Part shown: piece after piece, positions 9,578 through 19,169 of the stretch
Numbering within the stretch: position 1 is the first letter of the stretch
Layout: each line of letters begins with the position of its first letter
Assembly (NCBI GenBank): GCA_019058365.1
Contig: JAHPZE010000020.1
Coordinates: forward strand, 1 to 64,000
Reading direction: 5' to 3'
DNA length: 64,000 nucleotides
Source of the DNA: Promethearchaeota archaeon
GTDB taxonomy: Archaea; Asgardarchaeota; Lokiarchaeia; Sigyniarchaeales; SOKP01
Program-made: the position numbers and the translations under genes
Notes under the pieces: generated by a model
Told to the model about the DNA's origin: nothing
What the model saw: only the letters and a program-made list of their open reading frames with translations
The model's database searches: none

Positions 9578-11290
9578 GTGAAATGTTATATGAGTAGAAT
9601 TATAACAAAAAAAAGAGTAATTTTGATTTTGTTTTTCCTCTCTGTTTTTATAATTGGAACCGTTTTAATCTTTACAGTCCCTTTTAGTGTTAAAAGCACT
9701 TATGGGCTTACAACGCAAACTTCAGATGGAGTAACGATTTCTTTCAACGTCTTCGAACCACAAGAAAGTCTTTATCAAAAGTATAATGACAACAATCCAA
9801 AAAAAGCCGTTATAATTGGGCATGGTATTATGGCAGACAAGGAAATAATGAAAGGATACGCTATTGAATTGGCTAATGCAGGTTTTATCGCAGTAGTGTT
9901 TGATTTCAGAGGACACGGACAAAGTCTCGGGGAAATCGATCGAGGAGCAATAATTGATGATGTTAGAGCCATTAAAGGTTATTTAAATTCTAGAGATGAT
10001 GTCGACATAAATAATCTTGGATATATAGGATATTCTATGGGGGGCTTCCCAGGAAATCAAATTATTTCAGAAGATACCGATTTTAAGTGTTTCATTGGAA
10101 TTGGAACGGGATTACCTACAGAAGATTATCACCCTGAATATTCAATAAAAGCCAGTTCTAATCGAAGTTTAAATATCCTCATGATTCAAGCTCGATTTGA
10201 CGAAGTGAATACTTTATCAAGCTTAAAAGACGGTATGGCATTAAGACTCAATATGACTCCCGAGGATATCGATGTAAATAAACTCTATGGAAGCTTCCAA
10301 GACGGTAACGCTTCAATGATCTTCCTAGACGATAACACTAATCATTTATTACTCGCTTGGGATCAAGATTTTATAAGAGAAGCTAGAAATTGGGTGATTA
10401 GTACATTTCCAGATGTAAGACAACCCGATGAGAATTTTTATGTTAATATAAGATGTATTATTTTGATAATTCAATTAATTGGTGGTATTGGTTTGTTTTT
10501 TTTAATTATTGATCCTCTTTATGAATTAATTTTGAAAACTAGAAAGGTAAATCGAGAAGACGAAGCAATTTTAAAAATAGATTTGCCTGATGTGTCAATA
10601 ACTAATTTAGCATTACGAACAGTTGCCTATTCTTTAATCCTTGGCTTACCAGGAATACTTATTTTTATGCCTTTATACTTCTTTCCTTTATTTACAGCTG
10701 GAAATGTTTTAATGCTTTTATGCGGTCAAATGTTTGCAATATTAATTTTACTTTGGAGAATTGGGAAAAAAGCTGACACTCCTTTAAAACACATTTTAAT
10801 TGGACCATTTAAGAGTAGAAAGAATTTCATTAACCAAATAATATTAGGAGTAATCTTAACAACCATTTTGTATATAATCATCTATTTATCAATAGGGCTA
10901 AACTATTTTGCTATACTACCATCTCTCACTAAAATAGTATTCATTCCAATTTGTTATGCGATATGTTTCTTTGTCTTTCTCATATATAGCTTACTAAATC
11001 AAACAGTTCTCCAAAATAAAATCAAAGATGGATTTAAAGGACAGATAATAGCGGGATTAATTACTTTTGGGGTACAGATTTTGTATATGATAGTATTTCT
11101 GCTACTTTTTAGCTTTTTATTAGGAAGTTTTTTCAATTTTGGAGTCTACTTGCCTATTACCATACCTACCACTTTATTATTGAGTTTTACCTATGTTGCT
11201 ATATATAAGAAAACAGGAAATATAATCTCAAGTACATTAGTAAACAGTTTTATCGTTACAATGATAATCATTACAGTATCAGTTATTTAA
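9578..11290 (+). CDS. Membrane-bound alpha/beta hydrolase with C-terminal multi-TM domain
   Basis: 570 residues. One membrane helix (about 13-35) is followed by an alpha/beta-hydrolase domain: oxyanion motif GHG (81-83), nucleophile elbow GYSMGG with S153, acid D208, and H256 (NHLLL). After about residue 290 come roughly six further membrane helices to the C-terminus. With the anchor oriented as usual the hydrolase would face outside, but topology is a prediction. Substrate unknown; esters or peptides fit the fold. A second Met at codon 5 (9590) is an alternative start. A broken paralogous copy exists at 976-1080 plus 7294-7580, always in the company of the channel gene. Confidence 0.85.
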   Translation: MKCYMSRIITKKRVILILFFLSVFIIGTVLIFTVPFSVKSTYGLTTQTSDGVTISFNVFEPQESLYQKYNDNNPKKAVIIGHGIMADKEIMKGYAIELANAGFIAVVFDFRGHGQSLGEIDRGAIIDDVRAIKGYLNSRDDVDINNLGYIGYSMGGFPGNQIISEDTDFKCFIGIGTGLPTEDYHPEYSIKASSNRSLNILMIQARFDEVNTLSSLKDGMALRLNMTPEDIDVNKLYGSFQDGNASMIFLDDNTNHLLLAWDQDFIREARNWVISTFPDVRQPDENFYVNIRCIILIIQLIGGIGLFFLIIDPLYELILKTRKVNREDEAILKIDLPDVSITNLALRTVAYSLILGLPGILIFMPLYFFPLFTAGNVLMLLCGQMFAILILLWRIGKKADTPLKHILIGPFKSRKNFINQIILGVILTTILYIIIYLSIGLNYFAILPSLTKIVFIPICYAICFFVFLIYSLLNQTVLQNKIKDGFKGQIIAGLITFGVQILYMIVFLLLFSFLLGSFFNFGVYLPITIPTTLLLSFTYVAIYKKTGNIISSTLVNSFIVTMIIITVSVI

Positions 11291-11358
11291 ATTTCAACTT
11301 CTTATTTTTTTTGCACCCATTATAGAGAATATTTAAAAATAGAAAAATAATAAGACAT

Positions 11359-11733
11359 ATGGAAAATAAAATAATTTTTATTAGATTTACATATTGGTAT
11401 GGTGCAATTCTTGATCTATTAGTTTTCCTTGATATGATCATTTCAGTAATATTTGAATTTTCGGTTTCACTGTCAAATGTAAGTTCAGATATTTCTTATA
11501 AATATCAAACGGGAACTGGATCATTTTTAATGTTAGGATGGACAATTCTCTTATTATGGGCTGATCGTAAACCAATTGAACGTAAAGATATTTTACTTAT
11601 CACAGCAATACCAGTTGTTATTGGTATTACCCTTATAAATATAATTTATACATTTTTTTGGTTTCTTTCCCTAATTACGTTTTTTTTTTTTATTATTGCT
11701 TATTTAATTGCTAGAAAAATCGATTTAAGCTAA
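11359..11733 (+). CDS. Four-helix membrane protein, unknown
   Basis: 124 residues with about four hydrophobic helices, short loops and no conserved catalytic motif that I recognise. It follows the hydrolase gene by 68 bases on the same strand and could share its transcript. No function is assigned. Confidence 0.6.
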   Translation: MENKIIFIRFTYWYGAILDLLVFLDMIISVIFEFSVSLSNVSSDISYKYQTGTGSFLMLGWTILLLWADRKPIERKDILLITAIPVVIGITLINIIYTFFWFLSLITFFFFIIAYLIARKIDLS

Positions 11734-11879
11734 ATTTTAAATAATTCTTATGAAAAAATTTAATGAAATTAGACTTTATTTATTTCATCAAATAAGTATT
11801 GAATTAAATTTATATAATAGCTTCGTTTATTCATCCTTAACATTCAATTTATCTTATAAATTAAAAAGTTGAATTAAAA

Positions 11880-12308
11880 ATGAGTGAAAGCAAAAAAAAA
11901 GATTCAAATGAATTATTAAACATTCTGATGATAATTATCGGTATCCTTTTCGTCTTAGTGGGTATAATTAATATCTTAGGTTGGGCGGGGATTAGTGTAG
12001 GATTTGATCTATCGAATCCTGCTATTCAAGCAGCACTTACTATTCTCGGACCTTCAGGTTTAGTTTCTATCGTTCTTGGATTTTGGTGTTTAATCTCAGG
12101 TATTGGCATGTTTCGTGAAGAGGAATATGCTATGGGAATGGGTCTAGTCGTATTAAGTGTTATGGCTGTTCAGACGTTATCAGTAATGTTATCATGGGGC
12201 GGTATTGAATGGTGGTCAAATTGGATTAACTACATCATCTTAGTTGCTTTTATAATTGGAGTGTTAGGATTTTTCTGGTTACTGTTTACTTACAAGAGAT
12301 ATGATTAA
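11880..12308 (+). CDS. Four-helix membrane protein, unknown
   Basis: 142 residues. After a charged cytoplasmic N-terminus (SESKKKDS) there are about four membrane helices rich in Gly and Ile/Val/Leu, the last ending in a basic tail. The Gly-rich helices (ILFVLVGIINILGWAG) are common in small archaeal membrane proteins of unknown role. It lies 146 bases after a similar-sized membrane gene on the same strand. No function is assigned. Confidence 0.65.
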   Translation: MSESKKKDSNELLNILMIIIGILFVLVGIINILGWAGISVGFDLSNPAIQAALTILGPSGLVSIVLGFWCLISGIGMFREEEYAMGMGLVVLSVMAVQTLSVMLSWGGIEWWSNWINYIILVAFIIGVLGFFWLLFTYKRYD

Positions 12309-12455
12309 ATGGGAGTTATTTCTATATTTATTTCTATATTTATAATTATTTACCCTTTTTTTTATTATTCTAACTCTTTTAAATTTTGTAAATAAAATTG
12401 ATAAAAGAGAATTTTTTATAATAACCAAATAATAAATTGTAATTCTTTAAATCCT

Positions 12456-12602
12456 ATGGCAAACTTTTCCAATCGTCAAGTTTTAGGAAGTGTGGGTAAT
12501 CCACGTCTTGGTGGCAACACTGAGATTTTAGTAGATGAAGTGTTATTAGGTGCAGAAAATGCTGGATGTGGACATAATCATGACCATGATCATGAGCACT
12601 AG
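12456..12602 (+). CDS. 48-residue flavodoxin-like fragment with His-rich tail
   Basis: Short frame ATG to TAG. Residues 7-38 match the first strand, phosphate-binding loop and first helix of NADPH-dependent FMN reductases and iron-sulfur flavoproteins (GSVGNPRLGGNTEILVDE, where the usual loop is SPRKGGNTE). This runs straight into a metal-binding tail, CGHNHDHDHEH, with one Cys and five His. The rest of the flavoprotein is absent. A TATA-like TTTTTATAATAA (about 12413-12424) is suitably placed for a short leader. It is either a deletion remnant in which the two ends of a larger gene were joined, or a genuine metal-binding microprotein. Confidence 0.5.
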   Translation: MANFSNRQVLGSVGNPRLGGNTEILVDEVLLGAENAGCGHNHDHDHEH

Positions 12603-12809
12603 TGCCTTGATAAGATAAAAATCATTAATACATTATTCTTTTTTTGAATTTTATCTTTATTAAAAAAAAAAGCTAAAAAGTAATTTTATTTTTTCATCTA
12701 ATTTTTTTGTGCGTGTTAAATCAAAAGAATAAACTTTTTCTCAATAAATTAAAATTTTAAATCTCATTTTACCAACCATCTTTGGAATAAATAATACAAA
12801 CTTAGGAAA

Positions 12810-14228
12810 ATGGCTAGGGGGATAAATACAAATTCAGAAAAATCATTCAATAGGGTATTTTGGCCCCTTTATATATTAAATGGATTTCAAAGTGTAGCAT
12901 ATGGGGCAATGATTGTACTTGTGGTTCCTCTTGCTCTAATTATTTGGCCAAATGATCCAGCAGATATTCATGCATTGGAAATGGGAATACTCTATACAAC
13001 CTTATCTTGGAGCGGTTCTTTTGCGGGTCTAATTTTTGGTAAACTTATTGATAAATACTCTCGAAAAAAAATTATCATCATTATTTCTCTGTTCAGAGGA
13101 GTTGCAATGTTTTTTTTAGGATTTGCTATTTATGGTGGTGAAGATAAGACATGGTGGTATTTTTTTACTTTCATTGCTCTTTTTGGCTTCTTCGCTGGAG
13201 GTTCATGGCCAGCTATTAATTCATTATCTAATGATGTCGTCCCCCGAGCTTACCGCTCTCGATTTTTTGGTGTATATCAAATTGTACTTAATACAACAAA
13301 TATAATAGGTTGGTTAATAGCTACATTCTTAGTCCAAATTGGGCTTTGGAGATTTTTTTTTTGGGGTATTGGAATATCTATTCTTCTCGGAGGTCTAATT
13401 TTTGCACTCAACAATGAAGAGCCTAAAAGAGGTGCTCAACAAGAAGAATTATTCGATTTACTTCAAGACGATTCCATTGAGTATGATTTTCAGATAGATA
13501 AAGAAATGATGCGGAAAACTATGCTTAGCAGAACTAATATTGTAGCTCTTGTTGAAGGAATTTTTACTTGTATTCTTATGAGTAGTCTCAATTTTTTAAT
13601 TTTAAATTATGTTCAGAATCCTCCTTATAATTTAGCCCCATTTTCAATAGGAGTTTTTATGGTTTTTTTTGGATTAACAGGTGGATTGGTGGGACAAATA
13701 TTTCTATCCAGAGTTAGTGATAAAATAGCCCTAAAAGACCCAGTAAGGAGATTACCAATTATAGTTATTGCTAAAATAGGAGGTTTAATTACTTTCGCTC
13801 TTTTCTTTTTCTTACCTTGGGTTCCATTAAGCCCAGAACTGGGTAAGAATATTGCCTACATTATGACAATACCTACTATGTGGCTGATGGGTGCGTTATT
13901 CTTCACCTCGAGAAGTATCTTTTCTCTTTATATTGTGAATCAAAGTCCGGTAATACAACAGATCAATCTACCTGAAGCACAAGGTCAAATAGTTTCTTGG
14001 AACCAATTCTTAGAACAATTTGGGCGCGGTATTGGCCCCTTATTATGCGGAATTATGTTAGCTTTTACAAGTACAAATTATCAAATAACTGTCTTAATAG
14101 TTTGTTTATGTATTCTGCCTGGAGTAATACTCTGGATTTTAGCAATGAAATGGTTTCCTATGGATAGAGAAAATATAAAAATTATTTTAGCTGATCGCGT
14201 AGAGATTCTAAACTCTAGAAAAAAGTAA
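12810..14228 (+). CDS. MFS transporter
   Basis: 472 residues with about 12 membrane helices. The loop after helix 2 reads FGKLIDKYSRKK, the usual major-facilitator motif A position, and a longer charged loop (about 205-245) separates the two six-helix halves. Substrate cannot be told from sequence. It stands as a single gene with AT-rich flanks. Confident as a family call, none as to substrate. Confidence 0.9.
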   Translation: MARGINTNSEKSFNRVFWPLYILNGFQSVAYGAMIVLVVPLALIIWPNDPADIHALEMGILYTTLSWSGSFAGLIFGKLIDKYSRKKIIIIISLFRGVAMFFLGFAIYGGEDKTWWYFFTFIALFGFFAGGSWPAINSLSNDVVPRAYRSRFFGVYQIVLNTTNIIGWLIATFLVQIGLWRFFFWGIGISILLGGLIFALNNEEPKRGAQQEELFDLLQDDSIEYDFQIDKEMMRKTMLSRTNIVALVEGIFTCILMSSLNFLILNYVQNPPYNLAPFSIGVFMVFFGLTGGLVGQIFLSRVSDKIALKDPVRRLPIIVIAKIGGLITFALFFFLPWVPLSPELGKNIAYIMTIPTMWLMGALFFTSRSIFSLYIVNQSPVIQQINLPEAQGQIVSWNQFLEQFGRGIGPLLCGIMLAFTSTNYQITVLIVCLCILPGVILWILAMKWFPMDRENIKIILADRVEILNSRKK

Positions 14229-14367
14229 TATCTTAATTTTAGATAAAAGAAGAAAGTTTATCACGGCTTATACTAGAATTTGAGTTAAAAAAACTGGTTG
14301 ATTTCCTTCCTTCTAAGATCTCAAGGAAGTGTAGTTTTTAAGCTCAAATAATCCATCTATTATAAGT

Positions 14368-14874
14368 TTAATCACTCAGAAAGAAATAATGCGTTTGTTC
14401 ATTTTTACAAGCTATCTGGATAGATTTATCGGAAACCATTTCAGTTAGGATTCTTTTTCCATTGTTCTTTACATATTTCTTGTAATATGAATTTTTAATA
14501 CTATCATCTAATTTATTTAACAAAGCTTCCGCTGTGTATGCTTTCCCTATATTTGTTTTTAAATATTTAGTTAACTTATTTTTAGTAGCTATGTATAATT
14601 CCTTAGTTTTCTCATTATATTTTTTACTGTTTCTTCTAGAATTATTATTTTTAACAAAAATGTAATAAATTAAAATGGTAATTAGTACTAATCCACCAAG
14701 AAATAGCCACCATTGAAGGGGAGGAAAGTATACTAGACTTATAGAAAATAAAGTTAAATCCATTATAATCACAATAATGGATATTAATCCATACGGAACC
14801 GAAACATCCGATTTTAAATATTGATAACTAGATCGCAGATATGGATCAAATCTGGACTTACTATCATCAGACAT
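14368..14874 (-). CDS. Two-TM protein with cytoplasmic helical domain
   Basis: 168 residues: a polar N-terminus, two membrane helices (about 26-50 and 53-72), a basic linker, and a C-terminal domain (about 90-168) with a winged-helix-like order (GKAYTAEALLNKL helix, GKRILTEMV helix, then two strands SIQIAC and THYFFL). That suggests a membrane-tethered nucleic-acid- or protein-binding module, but I do not recognise a family. Convergent with the MFS gene. Confidence 0.6.
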   Translation of the reverse strand: MSDDSKSRFDPYLRSSYQYLKSDVSVPYGLISIIVIIMDLTLFSISLVYFPPLQWWLFLGGLVLITILIYYIFVKNNNSRRNSKKYNEKTKELYIATKNKLTKYLKTNIGKAYTAEALLNKLDDSIKNSYYKKYVKNNGKRILTEMVSDKSIQIACKNEQTHYFFLSD

Positions 14875-15084
14875 TATTTTTCACCTGAAAAAGATAATTA
14901 AATTTCAAAATTTGTATTTCTTTTACATACACAACTTCACATTGTTAATAGACTTCATATCTATAATATCCTATTGGGTTTATAAATATATTTACAATAG
15001 TATATGATTAATTAAAAATGAGCAAATCTTGTTTCTATAAAATATGTGTCCCATTGGTTGAATATCTATTAAAATATATTCATA

Positions 15085-15291
15085 TTAATAAAATGCTTTA
15101 TAAACACCTTCAATTGGAAAGAATCGATCATTTTTTCCGATACATACCACTAATGGATGAGAGAAAGGTGATGCAAATATTTCATACAACTTAATATGAT
15201 TTCTTAAATTCGACACATAATCAGATCCACAGTGCTATATAGCGAGTAAAATTTCTTCTCTTGTCTCAAAATACCCCGAAACTCCAGACAT
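15085..15291 (-). pseudogene. Decayed reading frame with one in-frame TAG
   Basis: A frame from ATG (15289-15291) to TAA (15085-15087) has codon use and residue mix of a real protein (SHPLVVCIGKNDRFFPIEGV) but contains one TAG at 15235-15237. I do not recognise the family. It is the only coding-like signal in the 640-base gap 14875-15517; the remainder of that gap shows nothing. Because only a single stop interrupts it, sequencing error or recent nonsense mutation are both possible. Confidence 0.4.
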
Positions 15292-15517
15292 TTTAATTTT
15301 TCAATCTTTTTAGCAGATGATAGCTTTAAATGCTTGAGATAATATCACTCTAATAGGATATTATTCAAATTATTTGAATTAGGATATATATATTTCTATA
15401 GAGCTTCTAATAAATAATTACCAAAGTCTTAAAAATCTTAAAATTAAATAATTCATAAAATAAAACAAAATCTATTCAAAATCTATTTAAATAGAAAAAA
15501 AAGAGCGAAAAAAAATA

Positions 15518-16294
15518 ATGATATCATTTATTTTACTTGCAATTTTTGGAATTTGGGTTTTAATTAACAGATTTAGTGAAGGTGGTAAAGTTGAAGGACA
15601 TCCACTTGGAATGCCACGAGGGACTGTACGAGGTCTTAGCACTATTCTACTGGTAGCGTTTCCTTTTTGGTATATTTTAAGAGGTGAGGTGATCCCCGGT
15701 TTGATAGTAAATGTGATATTTGTTGTAGTTGCCTTCTATTTTGAGGCAAGAAGAAGTGAGCACGAAAAAATAAAAACTATTGTCGAAGAAATGAAAAAAC
15801 CTGATTTAATTATCCAAGATTCAACAAGAAAAAAGATGCCTTTATATTTGCCTAAATATTCTGTTAGATTTATTTTATTATCTATGTTGATCATAACTTT
15901 AATTGTTCATTATTCCATACGAAAGGTTACCTTTGAAGTTACAAACACTATATTTGATCTACTAATAATTATCATATTATTCATCATTGGTGCTTTTTTT
16001 AGATCTATTGCAAATTCTCGAGAAAAGAAAAGAATGAAAAATCAAATTGTTAATATGGATGCTTCTCTATCAGAAGCTGAAATTATCGAAAAACTATTGT
16101 TAGAAGAAACAAGCTGGTGGAAACGAAAAGGAAGAAATATCCTCTCAGTTGTTATGTTTCTAATAGTAGTAATTTCATTAATTTGTTTTTCCTATGAATG
16201 GGATTTAACAATATTTACCTTACCTGATTATACTTTGACTTTAGTAGGGTTTTTACTATTGCTTATCAACGCATATTACGGTTTCAGAGACTAA
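15518..16294 (+). CDS. Multi-pass membrane protein, unknown
   Basis: 258 residues with about seven to eight membrane helices in two groups, split by a charged segment (about 75-115). The first part has the pattern PLGMPRGTVRGLSTILL followed by two helices, a motif I recall in several uncharacterised prokaryotic membrane proteins. A second cytoplasmic stretch (about 168-205) is charged and ends in WWKRKG just before the last helices. No catalytic residues are evident. Confidence 0.65.
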   Translation: MISFILLAIFGIWVLINRFSEGGKVEGHPLGMPRGTVRGLSTILLVAFPFWYILRGEVIPGLIVNVIFVVVAFYFEARRSEHEKIKTIVEEMKKPDLIIQDSTRKKMPLYLPKYSVRFILLSMLIITLIVHYSIRKVTFEVTNTIFDLLIIIILFIIGAFFRSIANSREKKRMKNQIVNMDASLSEAEIIEKLLLEETSWWKRKGRNILSVVMFLIVVISLICFSYEWDLTIFTLPDYTLTLVGFLLLLINAYYGFRD

Positions 16295-16409
16295 AATGTA
16301 TAAAAAATAATTAATAAATTTCTTTGTTTTTTAATTCTTGATTCTACTATTTTACAATCCAATAAAAATATACAAGTTTTATTAATACTATAACACTAAA
16401 GTAATTCAA

Positions 16410-16919
16410 ATGATAACTTTCAAAATAGATGGAAAAGTTTTTGTTTACAGGGTTGCTGGAGTAGCGATTTATGATAATAGATTACTTGTACATAGAAGTA
16501 TCATTGATGATTTCTGGTCATTACCTGGAGGACGATGTGAAATTTTAGAACTTTCTAAAGATGCTCTTATAAGAGAGATGAAAGAAGAAATTGGTATAGA
16601 TATAAAGGTAATTAGACCTCTTTATTTTGTAGAGAATTTCTTTTATTTTAAGGGTAATGATTTTCATGAGATATCTATTTTTTATCTCATGGAATTTCCC
16701 CCAGATTCAAAACTAGTGTTTGAAAATGATACTTTTTATGGAAGAGAAACTGGGTTGGGGTTTGAAAAAGATAAGCTCTATGGAAAAGAACTTGAACTAA
16801 CTTTTAAATGGGTTAACATAAATCAATTAGATGAACTGAGGTTATATCCTTTATTTCTACGTAAGTTTCTGAAAAATATTAAGCCATACCCAGAACATAT
16901 AATAAATCGAGATGATTAG
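16410..16919 (+). CDS. Nudix hydrolase
   Basis: 169 residues. The Nudix box is complete: G-x5-E-x7-R-E-M-K-E-E-I-G-I starting in LPGGRCEI (about residues 41-64), so it should bind Mg2+ and hydrolyse a nucleoside-diphosphate-linked substrate. The N-terminus (VAGVAIYDNRLLVHR) and C-terminal WVNINQLDELRLYP helix are typical of ADP-ribose/NADH/mutT-like members. A repeated segment, GRETGLGFEKDKLYGKE, inserted after the central strands is unusual. The substrate cannot be deduced. Confidence 0.92.
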   Translation: MITFKIDGKVFVYRVAGVAIYDNRLLVHRSIIDDFWSLPGGRCEILELSKDALIREMKEEIGIDIKVIRPLYFVENFFYFKGNDFHEISIFYLMEFPPDSKLVFENDTFYGRETGLGFEKDKLYGKELELTFKWVNINQLDELRLYPLFLRKFLKNIKPYPEHIINRDD

Positions 16920-17156
16920 ATTAGAAAATATTTAACAATCAATTTTTATTTCAGCAAATGAAAAATTGCAGATATACACAGTGTTAAGTACTTGTGAAAT
17001 GTGGATAAAATTAACTTAAATAGCGTGCTTGAAATTATGAGTACTTAATATTTCTAAAGTTCTTATTCTTTTATTTTGATTAAAAAAGAATTAATAAAAT
17101 GAAAATTAACTATAATAAGTAACAAATAATTCAACTAATATTGAGATGAATAACTT

Positions 17157-18272
17157 ATGGTCGATGTAAGTATTGTTGAAGATTCTGATATTTATAGAAA
17201 ATTACAAGAACACCTTGATCAAATGCCAATTGGATTCCCTTGCGCTAAATCTGGTTCAGATATTCGAGTTCTCAAGCACCTTTTTACACCTGAAGAAGCG
17301 AAAATTGCTACATTCTTAAGATTTGGGTGGAATAGAGATCTTGAACCATTAGAACATATTTTTGAACGAATAAAAAATACTGGAATTTCCCTAGAAGAAT
17401 TAGAAACCAATTTAGATAATTTAGTCAATAAAGGTTCCATTTTGTCGAAAAGAGAAGGAGATAAGAAATACTATGCTAATGCAATGTTAATTATTGGAAT
17501 GTATGAATTCCAAGTTAATAAACTTACAAAAGAATTTTTAAAAGACTTTAGTGAATACTTGGGTGAAATATGGGGTGCTGAAGCTAATAGAACTGATTAC
17601 CATCAGCTTCGAACAATACCCGTCGAAAAAAGTCTTGATCCAGAGCTTGTAATTGCCCCTTATGATAATATTAGAAAGATCATAGAAGAGTGCGAAGGAC
17701 CCTTCGCAAAAATTAATTGTGTCTGCCGTCAAGAAATGGATATGCACGGAAAAGCATGTAAAATGACTAAACATAGGGACAATTGTCTAGGATTTGGAGA
17801 TTTGATTCAATTGTATATAGATCAGGGATGGGGTACTCAAATTAGTAAAGAAGAAACTCTTAGAATTTTGCGAACAAATCAAGAAGAAGGTCTAATTCTC
17901 CGACCAAGTAATTCTCAAAATGTCGAATTTATTTGCAGCTGTTGCTATTGTTGTGATAGAGGGATCTCAGGATTGTTAAAAGTTCCTAATCCAGCCGATT
18001 TTGTTGTATCTAATTTTTATTCAGAAATAAATCCTGAACTATGTAATGGGTGTGGTTCCTGTGTTGAACGTTGTCAACTTAAAGCAATAACTCTTAATGA
18101 TGATGTATCTTCAATTGATAGAAAAAGATGTATAGGTTGTGGAAATTGTGTTGCTATATGTCCTTCTGATGCAATAATACTCCATAAAAAGGAAGAACAA
18201 TACATTCCTCCTCAAACTATGGATGATCTTTATGATATGATTCTTGAAGAAAAAACTAAACTTAAAGGTTAA
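17157..18272 (+). CDS. Multi-cluster 4Fe-4S protein with winged-helix N-terminus
   Basis: 371 residues. Residues about 40-115 look like a winged helix (leading helix, two-helix core, hairpin ending KREGDKKYYAN). The middle has an unusual Cys set (CVCRQ, later GKAC and NC, then CSCCYCC). The C-terminus is a bacterial-type 2x[4Fe-4S] ferredoxin with CNGCGSCVERC and CIGCGNCVAICP. Related proteins occur widely in anaerobic archaea and bacteria as 4Fe-4S binding proteins without a known reaction; electron transfer is likely. It is monocistronic here, upstream of a convergent FilR1-type regulator. Confidence 0.8.
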   Translation: MVDVSIVEDSDIYRKLQEHLDQMPIGFPCAKSGSDIRVLKHLFTPEEAKIATFLRFGWNRDLEPLEHIFERIKNTGISLEELETNLDNLVNKGSILSKREGDKKYYANAMLIIGMYEFQVNKLTKEFLKDFSEYLGEIWGAEANRTDYHQLRTIPVEKSLDPELVIAPYDNIRKIIEECEGPFAKINCVCRQEMDMHGKACKMTKHRDNCLGFGDLIQLYIDQGWGTQISKEETLRILRTNQEEGLILRPSNSQNVEFICSCCYCCDRGISGLLKVPNPADFVVSNFYSEINPELCNGCGSCVERCQLKAITLNDDVSSIDRKRCIGCGNCVAICPSDAIILHKKEEQYIPPQTMDDLYDMILEEKTKLKG

Positions 18273-18344
18273 AAAGAATTAATTCAGTTTATTTTTACTA
18301 TAATATATTATATATTTTAGATTTCTGACTATATATAGTTATTT

Positions 18345-19169
18345 TTATTGATTTACAAGCATTTCTTTCCAAATAAAATGTCGTAAACTTTTACCTTTTA
18401 TCCAATACCATTCAAATAACTCTTTAATCCAGTTTATAAATACTTCATGATTATCAATTAAACATTGACTATAATCAATTTCACCATCTTTATTTAAAAA
18501 GAGTATCGCTCCTTTATCAGAAACAATCAATGAGATTTTAATTTCATCCAAAATTCGAATATTCTCTAACATATCTCTAAAAAATATTTTTGGATCTTTA
18601 AATAATTTTGACCAGCCATCAGGTATATTATAGGATTTTAATAGATTCCTGTCTACTAAAGCTCTTATTTTAATTGATTGGTCTCTCATTTTTTTCTCAG
18701 CTTCCTTCAATAAAGATTTTTGATATTGATCTGTTATAGCATAAAGAAAATTTTCAGAATTTTTTACTAAATTTTCAAATATTTCCATGTTTTCCATAGT
18801 TTTATCCCCAAATTCTATATCTTTTAATTTTCCTAATTGAAATATAAGATGTACAGGAATTGACGTTATGTCATGACTATTTAAGAAATCTCTGTGGTTT
18901 AATGAAACCTCAAAGATATCCATCATTCGTAGGAAAATTTTCCCAACATTAGTTATCCTATACTCATTATTTATATCCTTAATAACTAGATTTTTTTCAT
19001 TTAATCTTTTTATATGGCGAGATACTTCAGATCCGGGAATATTTAAATCTCTTTGGATTTGTTTATGTCTTTTTCCTTCATAATATAAAAATTTGAGTAC
19101 GTTATATCTTTCTTTATTAGAAAATTCAAATAACAAATCATTTATATTCAAGATTAATCCTATTTTCAA
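18345..19169 (-). CDS. HTH regulator with FilR1-type (DUF1724) domain
   Basis: 274 residues. N-terminal winged helix (about 8-75: NKERYNVLKFLYYEG, recognition helix around GSEVSRHIKRLNEKNL), then a C-terminal sensor of the methanogen FilR1/DUF1724 type (YAITDQYQKSLLKEAEKK, IKIRALVDRNLL, KISLIVSDKGAILFL). The gene is divergent from the acyl-CoA oxidation cluster starting at 19413, across a 243-base AT-rich spacer, so it is a good candidate regulator of that cluster. Ligand unknown. No operator can be pinned down with confidence. Confidence 0.85.
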   Translation of the reverse strand: MKIGLILNINDLLFEFSNKERYNVLKFLYYEGKRHKQIQRDLNIPGSEVSRHIKRLNEKNLVIKDINNEYRITNVGKIFLRMMDIFEVSLNHRDFLNSHDITSIPVHLIFQLGKLKDIEFGDKTMENMEIFENLVKNSENFLYAITDQYQKSLLKEAEKKMRDQSIKIRALVDRNLLKSYNIPDGWSKLFKDPKIFFRDMLENIRILDEIKISLIVSDKGAILFLNKDGEIDYSQCLIDNHEVFINWIKELFEWYWIKGKSLRHFIWKEMLVNQ

